NCBI RefSeq assembly: GCF_012927205.1
Contig: NZ_JABBGC010000001.1
Location: 2,976,810 to 3,040,809, forward strand
Source: Chitinophaga fulva
Lineage (GTDB): Bacteria; Bacteroidota; Bacteroidia; Chitinophagales; Chitinophagaceae
Direction: 5' to 3'
DNA length: 64,000 nt
The translations under genes were made by a program, and so were the position numbers. Position 1 is the stretch's first letter, and each line of letters begins with the position of its first letter. The notes beneath the pieces were generated by a model that searched no databases, had not been told where the DNA came from, and was given only the letters and a program-made list of their open reading frames with translations. Below are positions 43,026 to 51,534 of the stretch, piece after piece.

Positions 43026-44438
43026 CTACTGTACTGCGTTTCCTATAAGTGTACCTGATGTGCAGCTATCTATCTTCACCATAACGTATTCACCCTTTTT
43101 AAAGTTTTCGCGGGGGAAAACAATCACCTTGTTTTGGTCATTGCGACCGAACAGGTGTTCTTCGGAACGTTTGGAAGTGCCTTCTACCAGCACTCTGAAG
43201 GTTTTGCCGACATCTTTTTTCATGCTTTTTTCTGATTGTTGCCGGTGCAGTTCCACCACTTCGGCAAGCCTTCTTTTTTTGACGTCTTCCGGTATATCGT
43301 CCTGATAACGGCGCTGTGCCAGTGTACCGGGGCGTTCGGAATAGAAGTACATATAGGCCAGATCGTAAGCGGCAAACCGCATGATGTCCATGGTTTCCTG
43401 GTGCTCTTCCTCTGTTTCGCTACAGAAACCACAGATGATATCGGTCGAAAGCCCGCAGCCGGGGAGGATTTCGCGGATACGCTCTACTTTCTTCATATAC
43501 CATTCACGGGTATATGTACGGTTCATCAGCTGTAATACCCTGTTGCTGCCGCTTTGTACCGGCAGGTGGATATAATTGCAGATGTTTTCGTGTCTCGCTA
43601 TGGTAAAGAGCACTTCGTCGGTAATATCTTTAGGATGGGAAGTGCTGAAACGTACGCGCAGCAATGGGTTGATCAGGGCCACTTTCTCCAGCAGCTGGGC
43701 GAAAGTCACCGTTTCACTGCCATCGTCGCTGGTCCAGTAGTAGGAGTCTACGTTCTGCCCCAACAGTGTCACTTCGCGGTAGCCGTTCTCAAACAGCTCG
43801 GCTGCCTCCCTGACGATAGAAACCGCGTCGCGGCTGCGTTCACGGCCACGGGTAAAAGGTACCACGCAGAAAGTGCACATGTTGTTACAACCCCGCATGA
43901 TAGACACAAAGGAGGAAACCCCATTGTTGTCCAGTCTGACAGGACTGATATCGCCATACGTTTCTTCGCGGCTCAGCAGCACATTCACCGATTTCTGGCC
44001 TGTTTCCGCTTCCGCGATCAGGGAAGGAAGACTACGGTAGGCATCCGGGCCTACAACCATGTCCACCAGTTTCTCCTCTTCCAGTAACTTCGTTTTGAGC
44101 CGTTCTGCCATGCACCCCAACACACCTATGAGCAGGCCGGGGGTTTCTTTTTTTATCCGCCGGAACTCGGTCAACCGCTTACGCACGGTCAGTTCCGCTT
44201 TCTCACGGATAGAGCAGGTGTTGAGCAGGATCAGATTGGCCTCTTCCACATTCCGGGTAGCACCATATCCTTCCTGGTTCAATATGGAGGCAACAATTTC
44301 GCTGTCGTTGAAATTCATCGCACAGCCATAGCTTTCTATATAAAATTTTTTCCTATATGTTTGGTCATTAGTCGTCACGGGAGCAAAAGCTTCACCCTGA
44401 CGGCTCTCATCATGCACTTTAGTATCCTGGTCCAGCAT
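43026..44438 (-). CDS. miaB: tRNA-2-methylthio-N6-dimethylallyladenosine synthase
   Basis: I place the start at the ATG at 44438 ([11 protein letters not shown]); the ORF track-length extension to 44513 adds an implausible Cys/Phe-rich N-terminus. The 470-residue enzyme methylthiolates A37 of tRNAs reading UNN codons. It has the three cysteines for the auxiliary cluster (C39, C75, C109), the radical SAM motif C184-x3-C188-x2-C191 in [10 protein letters not shown], and a C-terminal TRAM domain ([22 protein letters not shown]). Length and motifs are standard for MiaB and distinguish it from RimO. Confidence 0.95.
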   Translation of the reverse strand: MLDQDTKVHDESRQGEAFAPVTTNDQTYRKKFYIESYGCAMNFNDSEIVASILNQEGYGATRNVEEANLILLNTCSIREKAELTVRKRLTEFRRIKKETPGLLIGVLGCMAERLKTKLLEEEKLVDMVVGPDAYRSLPSLIAEAETGQKSVNVLLSREETYGDISPVRLDNNGVSSFVSIMRGCNNMCTFCVVPFTRGRERSRDAVSIVREAAELFENGYREVTLLGQNVDSYYWTSDDGSETVTFAQLLEKVALINPLLRVRFSTSHPKDITDEVLFTIARHENICNYIHLPVQSGSNRVLQLMNRTYTREWYMKKVERIREILPGCGLSTDIICGFCSETEEEHQETMDIMRFAAYDLAYMYFYSERPGTLAQRRYQDDIPEDVKKRRLAEVVELHRQQSEKSMKKDVGKTFRVLVEGTSKRSEEHLFGRNDQNKVIVFPRENFKKGEYVMVKIDSCTSGTLIGNAVQ

Positions 44439-44600
44439 TCCTGACAAAAATTTTGGAGAGCAAAAATAAGGATTAAAACGGAAAAAATGACAGAATGTCA
44501 TCACGCAAGGCATGCTAAGGAGTTCTGCAAAGCATACAAAGAAAGATGCATCCGGTCAATTCGTTGATTTTCTCCTGTTTCGTTAATTTTATAATATGTA

Positions 44601-44650
44601 ATAAGAGCGAAAACAATAGTTTATAAAAAATCTATTGCCTTCGCTCTTAT
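44601..44650 (-). terminator. Imperfect hairpin after the 169-residue protein gene
   Basis: Bases 44601-44619 pair with 44632-44650 over ATAAGAGCGAA and CTATTG segments, with a small internal mismatch and a 12-nt A/T loop. It is 28 bp beyond the minus-strand stop; the following U tract is weak. Confidence 0.6.
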
Positions 44651-44677
44651 GTAAATTCTTTTTGCCTTCCGGCAGAT

Positions 44678-45187
44678 TTATACTGCTTTGCGTGTAATTT
44701 TCGCGCTCAGCCAGCTGTCCTTCAGCGGTACCAGCCATTTGGTGTCAAGATCTGCTTTGGTCAGTACGGTATTATTGAGATAGAGAGTGTTCTCATCGAT
44801 AAACCCTTGCTCCATCGCATAACCCAGCTGGGCCATGGGCAACAGTTGCACTTTGCCTTTCACAATAAAACCAAGCAGCAGGCGGTCAAACATATTCACA
44901 TTGTACTGTTTTTCAATGCTTTTGATGACCCGCACGGAGCTATCGGTACTGCAACCGCTAACGGTCGTATCTGTTTCGTCTGCGATCAATATCACCACCT
45001 GGCCCAGCACCACACGGCCCCAGCCCTTTACAGGCGCACCGTGGGCGTTCCACTGTTCGGTAAATTGTAACAGCTGTTCGTCTATTTCTTTGATCTCCTG
45101 CTCATGGAATGGTCTGTTGCTCTGATATATCCAAACCCTCGAAGCCGGAGAAAACCCGGAAGGGAGATTGATGTCTTGTATATTCAT
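44678..45187 (-). CDS. Conserved Bacteroidota protein of unknown function
   Basis: This 169-residue cytoplasmic protein begins with an invariant-looking SRVWIYQSNRPF, has QWNAHGAPVKGWGRVVLGQVVILIADET in the middle and a GCSTDSSVRVIKSIEKQYNVNMFDR motif later. Homologues are often labelled ABC transporter ATPase in databases, but I see no Walker A, signature or Walker B motif, so that name is not supported. It follows the CCG-type Fe-S protein gene by 37 bp on the same strand. Function unknown; the conserved cysteine and aspartate cluster is the most likely functional spot. Confidence 0.8.
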   Translation of the reverse strand: MNIQDINLPSGFSPASRVWIYQSNRPFHEQEIKEIDEQLLQFTEQWNAHGAPVKGWGRVVLGQVVILIADETDTTVSGCSTDSSVRVIKSIEKQYNVNMFDRLLLGFIVKGKVQLLPMAQLGYAMEQGFIDENTLYLNNTVLTKADLDTKWLVPLKDSWLSAKITRKAV

Positions 45188-45224
45188 GATGCAAATTTAA
45201 GTCAATTAGTCGTCGTATGTGTCC

Positions 45225-46004
45225 TTATTCCATATTCATCGCAATCAGCTCTGCAATATCCAGCACCTTTACTTCGTCTTCTTTACCGGTTTCTTTCACC
45301 CCGTCCGTCAGCATGGTCATACAGAAAGGACAGTTGGCGGCTATGACGGAGGCGCCGGTATCTACGGCCTCATGGCCTCTGTCAAAATTGATGCGGGTAG
45401 TGCCTTTTTCTTCTTCCTTGAACATCTGGGCGCCACCGGCGCCACAGCAAAGGCCTTTACTGCGGCAGCGTTTCATCTCCACCAGCTCGGCATCGAGGGT
45501 TTCCAGCACTTTACGGGGCGCTTCATAAATATTATTGCCTCTGCCAAGGTAACAGGAATCATGATAAGTGATTTTTTTGCCTTTGAAGACACCGCCCTCT
45601 TTCATTTTGATCTTTCCTTCATCGATCAGCGACTGGAGGAAGGTGGTATGATGTATCACTTCATAATTACCGCCGAGGGCAGGATATTCATTTTTCAGGA
45701 TATTGAAGCAGTGCGGGCAGGCGGTCACGATTTTTTTTACCCCATACATATTAAGCAGCTGTATGTTGTTTTGTGCCATCATCTGGAAGATAAACTCATT
45801 GCCTGCTCTTCTGGCTGGATCGCCGGTACAGCTTTCTTCTTTGCCAAGGATGGCAAACTGCACGCCTGTTTTATCGAGAATAGTGGCAAATGCTTTGGTG
45901 ATCTTTTGTGCCCGCTGATCGAAGCTGCCAGCACAACCTACCCAAAACAGTATTTCCGGTGTTTCCCCGTTGGCGGCATATGTAGCCATTGTCTTTATCT
46001 GCAT
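45225..46004 (-). CDS. CCG-domain Fe-S protein (HdrB/GlpC/LutA-like)
   Basis: The 259-residue soluble protein carries two cysteine-rich CCG domains as in heterodisulfide reductase HdrB, glycolate oxidase GlcF and LutA. The first spans WVGCAGSFDQR (C24) to TACPHCFNIL. The second runs from DSCYLGRGN through LCCGAGGAQMF to ANCPFCMTML. Such domains bind a noncubane [4Fe-4S] cluster or act in thiol-disulfide or flavin-linked electron transfer. It is 23 bp behind the membrane Fe-S protein gene, and the pair could form an HdrDE-like complex. Confidence 0.93.
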   Translation of the reverse strand: MQIKTMATYAANGETPEILFWVGCAGSFDQRAQKITKAFATILDKTGVQFAILGKEESCTGDPARRAGNEFIFQMMAQNNIQLLNMYGVKKIVTACPHCFNILKNEYPALGGNYEVIHHTTFLQSLIDEGKIKMKEGGVFKGKKITYHDSCYLGRGNNIYEAPRKVLETLDAELVEMKRCRSKGLCCGAGGAQMFKEEEKGTTRINFDRGHEAVDTGASVIAANCPFCMTMLTDGVKETGKEDEVKVLDIAELIAMNME

Positions 46005-46027
46005 AGCTCTTCGCTTTTAGCTTTTCG

Positions 46028-47350
46028 TTATTGATTCATTTCTGTGGCCCATTTGTCGCGGTCGTCCATGCTGAACTTCCAGGGGGCCATGTTGTTTTCG
46101 ATATTGCTGAACATGCCGGTCCATTCGGCGGGAGCGCTGGACTCTTCCATCACCAGGTGGCGGCGCAGTTGCAGGATGATATCGAGTGGACTGATGCTCA
46201 CCGGGCATTCCTGCACGCAGGCGTTGCAGGTGGTGCAGGCACGCAGCTCTTCTTCTGTGATATAATCACGCAGCAGCGTTTTGCTGTCATCGGTGAAAGC
46301 GCCGTTTTTATTGATATTGCGGCCTACTTCTTCTGCGCGGTCGCGGGTGTCCATCATGATTTTACGGGGAGAAAGGGCTTTGCCGGTGATGTTAGCCGGA
46401 CAGGCAGCGCTACAGCGGCCGCATTCGGTGCAGCTGTAGGCGTCCAGGAGGTTTTTCCAGGTAAGGTCAAACACATCTTTGGCGCCGAACTTAGGTATCC
46501 CTTCCGGGGCAGGCTCATTGGCGGCCAGCTCAGGCTGCAGCATCAGCTGTACTTCCTTCTGTACGGCAGGCATATTTTCCATTTCGCCTGCAGGCTCCAG
46601 GCTGGCATAGTAGGCATTGGGAAAAGCCAGTATAATATGGAGATGTTTGGAATAAGGCAGATAGTTAAGAAACGCCAGGATACCCAGTATATGCAGCCAC
46701 CAGCAGGTACGCTCAATGGCTATCAGGGTGCCGTCTGACATGTGGTTGAAGATGGAAGCCAGGCTGCCGGTGACCAGGAAATTGCCGGTAGCGATATAAT
46801 GTTCGCTGCCGCGTAGCTGCATCTGCTGATCGGCAGTGTTCATGGTCAGGAACAGGAACATCAGCGCAATCTCTGTGATGAGGATGTAATTGGCGTCGGA
46901 ACGCGGCCATCCGTTCAGGTCTTTGCTGATAAACCGCCGGAGCTTCAGGATGTTCCTGCGTACCAGGAAGACAATACAGCCCAGCATCACCAGCACGGCC
47001 AGCACCTCAAAAGCACCGATCAGCACAGGATACAGTCCCCCTAATACGGGAACGAATAAACGATGCGTGCCCAGTATCCCGTCCAGAATAATCTCGAGGA
47101 TCTCCAGATTAATGATGATAAAGCCTGCATACACGAAAAAGTGCAGCACGGCGACCAATGGGTTACGGAACATTTTTTTCTGGCCGAAAGCCAGCAACAG
47201 TAAGTTTTTCCAGCGCAGGTCCGGGTGGTCATTGAGGTCTTTGTCGCGCCCCAGCAGGATATTCCGCCTTATCTGGCGCACTTTCGTGGAAAATAGGTAT
47301 ACTGCCATCCCGAAGGCAATAATAAACAGTAACTCTTGTACAATTCGCAT
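46028..47350 (-). CDS. Membrane electron-transfer protein with 2[4Fe-4S] domain (HdrC/DsrM-like)
   Basis: The 440-residue protein has an N-terminal membrane section with about five helices, resembling the cytochrome-b-like DsrM/HdrE/NarI fold. A soluble ferredoxin-type domain follows at about 300-405, with CTECGRCSAACPANITGK and CTTCNACVQECPVSISP. Histidines in the membrane part could ligate haem, which I cannot verify. It probably passes electrons between the quinone pool and the CCG-domain partner encoded next. The gene pair plus the following unknown gene is a recurring Bacteroidota set as I recall; its electron donor and acceptor are unsettled. Confidence 0.9.
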   Translation of the reverse strand: MRIVQELLFIIAFGMAVYLFSTKVRQIRRNILLGRDKDLNDHPDLRWKNLLLLAFGQKKMFRNPLVAVLHFFVYAGFIIINLEILEIILDGILGTHRLFVPVLGGLYPVLIGAFEVLAVLVMLGCIVFLVRRNILKLRRFISKDLNGWPRSDANYILITEIALMFLFLTMNTADQQMQLRGSEHYIATGNFLVTGSLASIFNHMSDGTLIAIERTCWWLHILGILAFLNYLPYSKHLHIILAFPNAYYASLEPAGEMENMPAVQKEVQLMLQPELAANEPAPEGIPKFGAKDVFDLTWKNLLDAYSCTECGRCSAACPANITGKALSPRKIMMDTRDRAEEVGRNINKNGAFTDDSKTLLRDYITEEELRACTTCNACVQECPVSISPLDIILQLRRHLVMEESSAPAEWTGMFSNIENNMAPWKFSMDDRDKWATEMNQ

Positions 47351-47446
47351 TATCTTAGATTTGACTCCCTAATTTATGTCTTTTTTGGTTCCCGGCTTTT
47401 GAAGGGGAAATTTTTATTAAAAGCATCTTCCTACAACTGAACTTCT

Positions 47447-47454
47447 TATTTTTG
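47447..47454 (+). promoter_or_regulatory. -7 element of the PyrR-like gene
   Basis: TATTTTTG matches TAnnTTTG exactly and ends 5 bp before the ATG at 47460. Transcription would begin at or within a few bases of the start codon, giving a leaderless mRNA. Confidence 0.65.
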
Positions 47455-47459
47455 CGCCT

Positions 47460-47957
47460 ATGGAAAGCAGGAACATTATTCTTACACAGGATATCATCCA
47501 GAAAAAAATTGAACGGATCGCTTACGAGATCTATGAACTGAACAGCGACGGCACAGAAATCATTCTTGCCGGTATCTGGGACAGAGGTATGGTGGTAGCC
47601 CGTAAGATAGCGGCTGTACTGGAACAGATCTCTCCGTTGAAAACCAGGATCATATCCCTGCATCTGGACAAACAACATCCGGATGAAGTAAAAGTTTCTG
47701 AAGACATCGATTTTAATGATAAGGTAGTAGTAGTGGTAGACGATGTGGCCAACTCCGGCCGTACCATGCTATATGCCCTGAAGCCGCTGCTGGCTTACCT
47801 CCCTAAGAAAATACAAACAGCTGTGCTGGTAGACCGCCGGCATAAATCTTTCCCGCTGTCTGTTGATTTTGTGGGTTATTCCCTCGCCACTACCTTACAG
47901 GACATGGTATTGGTGGAGATGCAGGGGGAAGACATCATCGCTGCTTATTTTGAATAA
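47460..47957 (+). CDS. PyrR-like phosphoribosyltransferase
   Basis: The 165-residue protein is a type I phosphoribosyltransferase. The PRPP-binding signature is KVVVVVDDVANSGRTMLY, the flexible-loop region lies around DKQHPDEV, and AGIWDRGMVVARKI is the early PPi loop. It resembles PyrR, which in other phyla binds pyr mRNA and has uracil phosphoribosyltransferase activity. No pyrimidine gene is adjacent, so an attenuation role is not supported here. It ends 9 bp from the convergent DUF2279 gene with no terminator between them. Confidence 0.9.
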   Translation: MESRNIILTQDIIQKKIERIAYEIYELNSDGTEIILAGIWDRGMVVARKIAAVLEQISPLKTRIISLHLDKQHPDEVKVSEDIDFNDKVVVVVDDVANSGRTMLYALKPLLAYLPKKIQTAVLVDRRHKSFPLSVDFVGYSLATTLQDMVLVEMQGEDIIAAYFE

Positions 47958-47966
47958 GCTTTTCTG

Positions 47967-48842
47967 TTAAAAATAGATGGGATGCAGTTTCACGTTGCCC
48001 AATGAATTGATTTCAAGGGCAGGGGCGGGGAATTTCATCATGTTCAGCACCTGGAACAATACGCGCACGCCTTTTTTACGGCTGCGGATTTTGGTGAAAT
48101 CAATATCGGGCGACAGGTAAAATTGCCGGACACGGCGAACATGGGTGTAGTCGTGGAACTGGCCGTGTGCATCTGTCCATGTATTGTCGTCTCCTCCATA
48201 CATGCCTTCTGCACCATAACCAACGGCAATGTTCAGCCAGCGGGGCAGCCAGGTGGAATTTTTGTTGAAGGAATGCAGGTTGACCGATAACCAGTACGTT
48301 TGGGCATTATAATCTTTCAGCGTTCTTTCCCAGAAGGTGTGACCAAAGAGCTGGTCCGCTTTCTCCCGGACAGGGCCTTCCGGATAGCTTTTAGGATGAG
48401 CCGAGAATTTAAGCTGTATCCGTTGCTCGTCCCATGCCAGCTCCTGGCTGATCAGCAGGGCGGAGCCGATAGCATTGGCTCCCATATCGCTCCACGAGAA
48501 CCCCCATTTTTCCGAGAACCCGTCCAGTACTTCTATGACTGACTGATAGGCAAATCCACTGAGGCCACCGATCCAGATTTGTTGTTTACGCGGTAGGCCA
48601 GACCATCTCCACATTTCCCGGCTGTATTTACCTTCAAAGTAAGCAGCAAAAATATGTCCGGCTTTGTCCATCTGGTTCCATTCCCCTGCATCATTGAAGA
48701 AGTGAAAGGAGGAGCGGGGATAACCTTTGTACCAGGCGGTGCTGAGTACCGCCAGCCCGCTACCATAGATGGCGGCGGTAGTGCCGGAGAGTATCCATAC
48801 TCTTTCTTTGATAGTGGTATCCGGTAATGAAAAGAATGCCAC
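47967..48842 (-). CDS. DUF2279 envelope protein, start uncertain
   Basis: From the GTG at 48842 the protein is 291 residues, with membrane helices in the first 50 residues and around 90-160, and the DUF2279 signature DKAGHIFAAYFEGKYSREMWRWSG followed by GFAYQSVIEVLDGFSEKWGFSWSDMGANAIG. The frame continues upstream of the GTG and encodes a convincing signal peptide (AGILLLLISLTAPAQQ). No ATG, GTG or TTG precedes it before the phosphohexomutase gene. A CTG at 48896 lies 7 bp after GGAGG and may be the true start. Function is unknown. Confidence 0.78.
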   Translation of the reverse strand: MAFFSLPDTTIKERVWILSGTTAAIYGSGLAVLSTAWYKGYPRSSFHFFNDAGEWNQMDKAGHIFAAYFEGKYSREMWRWSGLPRKQQIWIGGLSGFAYQSVIEVLDGFSEKWGFSWSDMGANAIGSALLISQELAWDEQRIQLKFSAHPKSYPEGPVREKADQLFGHTFWERTLKDYNAQTYWLSVNLHSFNKNSTWLPRWLNIAVGYGAEGMYGGDDNTWTDAHGQFHDYTHVRRVRQFYLSPDIDFTKIRSRKKGVRVLFQVLNMMKFPAPALEINSLGNVKLHPIYF

Positions 48843-48899
48843 CTTTTGTTGGGCAGGTGCAGTCAGGGAAATCAGCAGGAGAAGAATTCCCGCCAGGGT

Positions 48900-48922
48900 C
48901 CTTCCTCCGCGCGGGAGGAAGG
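48900..48922 (-). promoter_or_regulatory. Hairpin enclosing a Shine-Dalgarno sequence before DUF2279
   Basis: CCTTCCTCC and GGAGGAAGG form a perfect 9-bp stem with a 5-nt loop. On the minus strand the 3' arm contains GGAGG, 7 bp before a CTG that could start the DUF2279 protein. The stem would hide the ribosome site. Confidence 0.5.
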
Positions 48923-48970
48923 TTGACCGGGCAGTATTCTTTTTGAATGTTATGATAGGAATATGTTTTA

Positions 48971-50695
48971 TTACTTCAGTTGCATATCGGTGATGATACC
49001 TTCGATCTTTTTGTCGAGACCGGCAGTAACAGCATCGAAGTCGGCCACGCTGTTCAGGGGGGCATTCACGCTGAAATAGAATTTGATTTTGGGCTCGGTG
49101 CCGGACGGGCGGGCAGAGATTTTGCTGCCATCGGCCAGTACAAACTGCAGCACATTGGATTTAGGCAGGTCGAGTGGTTTGATTTCGCCTGTTTTGATGT
49201 CTTTCACCTGTTGTAACTGGTAGTCGTACAGCGTTACCACAGGGGAGCCGTTGATGGTGGCTGGTGGATTTTCACGGTAGCCCCGCATCATTTCAGCGAT
49301 TTCATCTGCACCTTTCATTCCTTTTTTAGTGATAGAGATCAGGTACTCGTTGTAATAACCGTACTGGACGTAGATATTCACCAGCAGTTCATACAAGGAC
49401 TTGCCCTGGCTGCGCGCAAAAGCTGCCATTTCGCAGATCATGGCCACAGAGGAGATAGCGTCTTTGTCACGGATATTATTACCGATCATATAACCATATG
49501 ACTCTTCTCCGCCGCAGATGAACGTTTCCTGTGGTTCTTTACGACGGATAAGGTCTGCGATCCATTTAAAACCGGTGAGGGTATTATAGCAGTTGATATC
49601 GTTTTTAGCGGCAAAAACGTCAATGAGGTCGGACGTTACCACGGTTTTCGCGATAAAGTCGTTCGGTTTTTGCAACCCTTTTCTGCGGCGGCCTTCTACG
49701 ATGTAGTTGAACAGGAGTACGCCGGTCTGGTTACCGTTGAGCAATACCCATTCGCCTTTCAGGTCTTTCACGGCAATGCCTACACGGTCAGCGTCGGGGT
49801 CTGTTCCCAGCAGGATGTCTGCATCCAGTTCTTTGGCTTTCTTCAGGCCAAGGCTCAGGGCTTCAGACTCTTCCGGGTTAGGATATACCACGGTCGGGAA
49901 ATTGCCGTCAGGCGTAGACTGTTCGGCTACGATGTTCACATTGGTGAAGCCGAAGCGTTGCAGTATTTCCGGTACCATGGTGATACCAGTGCCATGGATA
50001 GGCGTATAAACGATCTTCAGGTCGTGCTGTTGTTTGTTGATCTCCGGATTGATGGACAGCCCCTGTAATTCTTTCAGGTAGGCTTCATCCACTTCTTTAC
50101 CGATGAGGGTGATATTGGCTTCTCCGCCGCTCCATTTTACATCATCAGGGGAGAGGATGTTTTCTACTTCACGGATAACGTTCTTATCGTGCGGGGGCAC
50201 CAGCTGGGCGCCATCGTTCCAGTAGGCTTTATAACCGTTGTATTCTTTCGGGTTGTGGGAAGCGGTGAGTACCACGCCGCCCTGGCATTGCAGGTGACGG
50301 ATAGCAAAAGAGAGCTCCGGCGTGGGGCGGAGGCTTTCAAAGAGAAACACTTTAATGCCGTTGGCCGCAAATACATTGGCCACGGTTTCAGCAAAAAAGC
50401 GGGAATTGTTGCGGCTGTCGTGTGCGATGGCCACTTTCACTTCGCCATCGAACGTCTTTTTCAGATAGTTGGCAAAGCCTTGTGTGGCCATGCCGACGGT
50501 ATATTTATTCATGCGGTTGGTACCTACGCCCATAATTCCTCTCAATCCTCCGGTACCAAACTCGAGATTACGATAAAAAGCGTCATTGAGGTCATCGGGG
50601 TTGCCTTCCTGCATCTTTTTCAGTGTGGCAATGGTTTCGGCGTCATAGTTACCGTTGAGCCATTGCGATACTTTGTTTTGAATATTTATATCCAT
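48971..50695 (-). CDS. Alpha-D-phosphohexomutase (phosphoglucomutase/phosphomannomutase)
   Basis: The 574-residue enzyme shows all four phosphohexomutase signatures: the phospho-serine loop TASHNPKEYNGYK (S146), the metal loop GTDPDADRVG, the sugar-binding GGEESYGYMIGN, and the phosphate-binding ARPSGTEPKIKFY. The long form matches PgcA-type phosphoglucomutases active in glycogen, UDP-glucose and envelope glycan synthesis. Sugar specificity cannot be fixed from sequence. The DUF2279 gene follows on the same strand. Confidence 0.95.
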   Translation of the reverse strand: MDINIQNKVSQWLNGNYDAETIATLKKMQEGNPDDLNDAFYRNLEFGTGGLRGIMGVGTNRMNKYTVGMATQGFANYLKKTFDGEVKVAIAHDSRNNSRFFAETVANVFAANGIKVFLFESLRPTPELSFAIRHLQCQGGVVLTASHNPKEYNGYKAYWNDGAQLVPPHDKNVIREVENILSPDDVKWSGGEANITLIGKEVDEAYLKELQGLSINPEINKQQHDLKIVYTPIHGTGITMVPEILQRFGFTNVNIVAEQSTPDGNFPTVVYPNPEESEALSLGLKKAKELDADILLGTDPDADRVGIAVKDLKGEWVLLNGNQTGVLLFNYIVEGRRRKGLQKPNDFIAKTVVTSDLIDVFAAKNDINCYNTLTGFKWIADLIRRKEPQETFICGGEESYGYMIGNNIRDKDAISSVAMICEMAAFARSQGKSLYELLVNIYVQYGYYNEYLISITKKGMKGADEIAEMMRGYRENPPATINGSPVVTLYDYQLQQVKDIKTGEIKPLDLPKSNVLQFVLADGSKISARPSGTEPKIKFYFSVNAPLNSVADFDAVTAGLDKKIEGIITDMQLK

Positions 50696-50788
50696 AATCG
50701 TGTTGTTTTTCGGGGCCTTTATAGCCCGGCCAGGCTGTAAAGTAAAAATAAAAAAACGAATGTGGGAAATTCCGCCCGGGCAAAATCA

Positions 50789-50817
50789 TTGAAAATCGTA
50801 GGTAATGGTTAATTTTG
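50789..50817 (+). promoter_or_regulatory. Promoter of pcm, leaderless geometry
   Basis: TTG at 50789-50791 and TAATTTTG at 50810-50817 are 18 bp apart. The ATG at 50822 is only 4 bp after the -7 element. Confidence 0.65.
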
Positions 50818-50821
50818 CACT

Positions 50822-51475
50822 ATGAGGCGGTATGAAGATACTTATAAACAAAAAGGATTACGCAAACAGCTAGTTGATAGTATCCGTCAGAAAGGTATTA
50901 CTGATGAAAACGTATTGGCGGCTATCGGCAATATTCCCCGGCATTTTTTCCTTGATACGGCTTTCGAGAGCATCGCATATGATGACAGGGCCTTTCCTAT
51001 CGGAGAGGGGCAAACGATTTCCCAGCCTTATACGGTAGCCTATCAGACGCAGTTACTGGAATCCCGGCCGTTTGAAAAGGTACTGGAGATCGGTACCGGC
51101 AGCGGCTACCAGGCGTGTGTGCTGGCGGAGTTGAAACTGAACGTTTTTACTATTGAACGGCAGAAACGCCTGTTCGACCAGGTAAAAGCCTTTCCTTTTA
51201 AAAGCAAATACCCCAATCTGCGCCTGTTTTACGGTGACGGCTACGAAGGATTGCCTTCCTATGCGCCGTTTGATAAGGTGTTGGTGACTGCGGCAGCGCC
51301 ACATATCCCCGAGAAGCTGGTCCAGCAATTGAAAATCGGTGGTAAGATGGTGATCCCGGTAGGCGGCCAGGAGGTACAGCGGATGCTGCGTATCACCAAA
51401 ATCAGCGATACGGAAACGGAACAGGAGCTGTTTGATAACTTCTCCTTTGTGCCTATGTTGGCAGGTAAAAAATAA
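50822..51475 (+). CDS. pcm: Protein-L-isoaspartate O-methyltransferase
   Basis: The 217-residue cytoplasmic enzyme repairs isoaspartyl residues in damaged proteins with S-adenosylmethionine. It has the early GEGQTISQPYTVAYQTQLL, the SAM-binding LEIGTGSGYQACVLAEL (about 80-96) and VTAAAPHIPEKLVQQLKIGGKMVIPVG, all diagnostic of PCMT. Length is normal. The gene is monocistronic between its own promoter and a bidirectional terminator. Confidence 0.96.
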   Translation: MRRYEDTYKQKGLRKQLVDSIRQKGITDENVLAAIGNIPRHFFLDTAFESIAYDDRAFPIGEGQTISQPYTVAYQTQLLESRPFEKVLEIGTGSGYQACVLAELKLNVFTIERQKRLFDQVKAFPFKSKYPNLRLFYGDGYEGLPSYAPFDKVLVTAAAPHIPEKLVQQLKIGGKMVIPVGGQEVQRMLRITKISDTETEQELFDNFSFVPMLAGKK

Positions 51476-51499
51476 ACAGATGATTATTGAATCATAATA

Positions 51500-51530
51500 A
51501 AAGCCCCTGTTGACAATCAACAGGGGCTTT
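51500..51530. terminator. Bidirectional terminator between pcm and the first receptor gene
   Basis: AAAGCCCCTGTTGA pairs perfectly with TCAACAGGGGCTTT around a 3-nt loop. It sits between the convergent stops at 51475 and 51535. Confidence 0.93.
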
Positions 51531-51534
51531 GCTA

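Noticed and set aside
44678-45187. ABC transporter ATPase, a common database name for this family
   Set aside because: No Walker A, Walker B or signature motif is visible in the 169 residues.
45219-46034. 271-residue plus-strand ORF
   Set aside because: It is antisense to the CCG-domain protein gene and lacks any motif.
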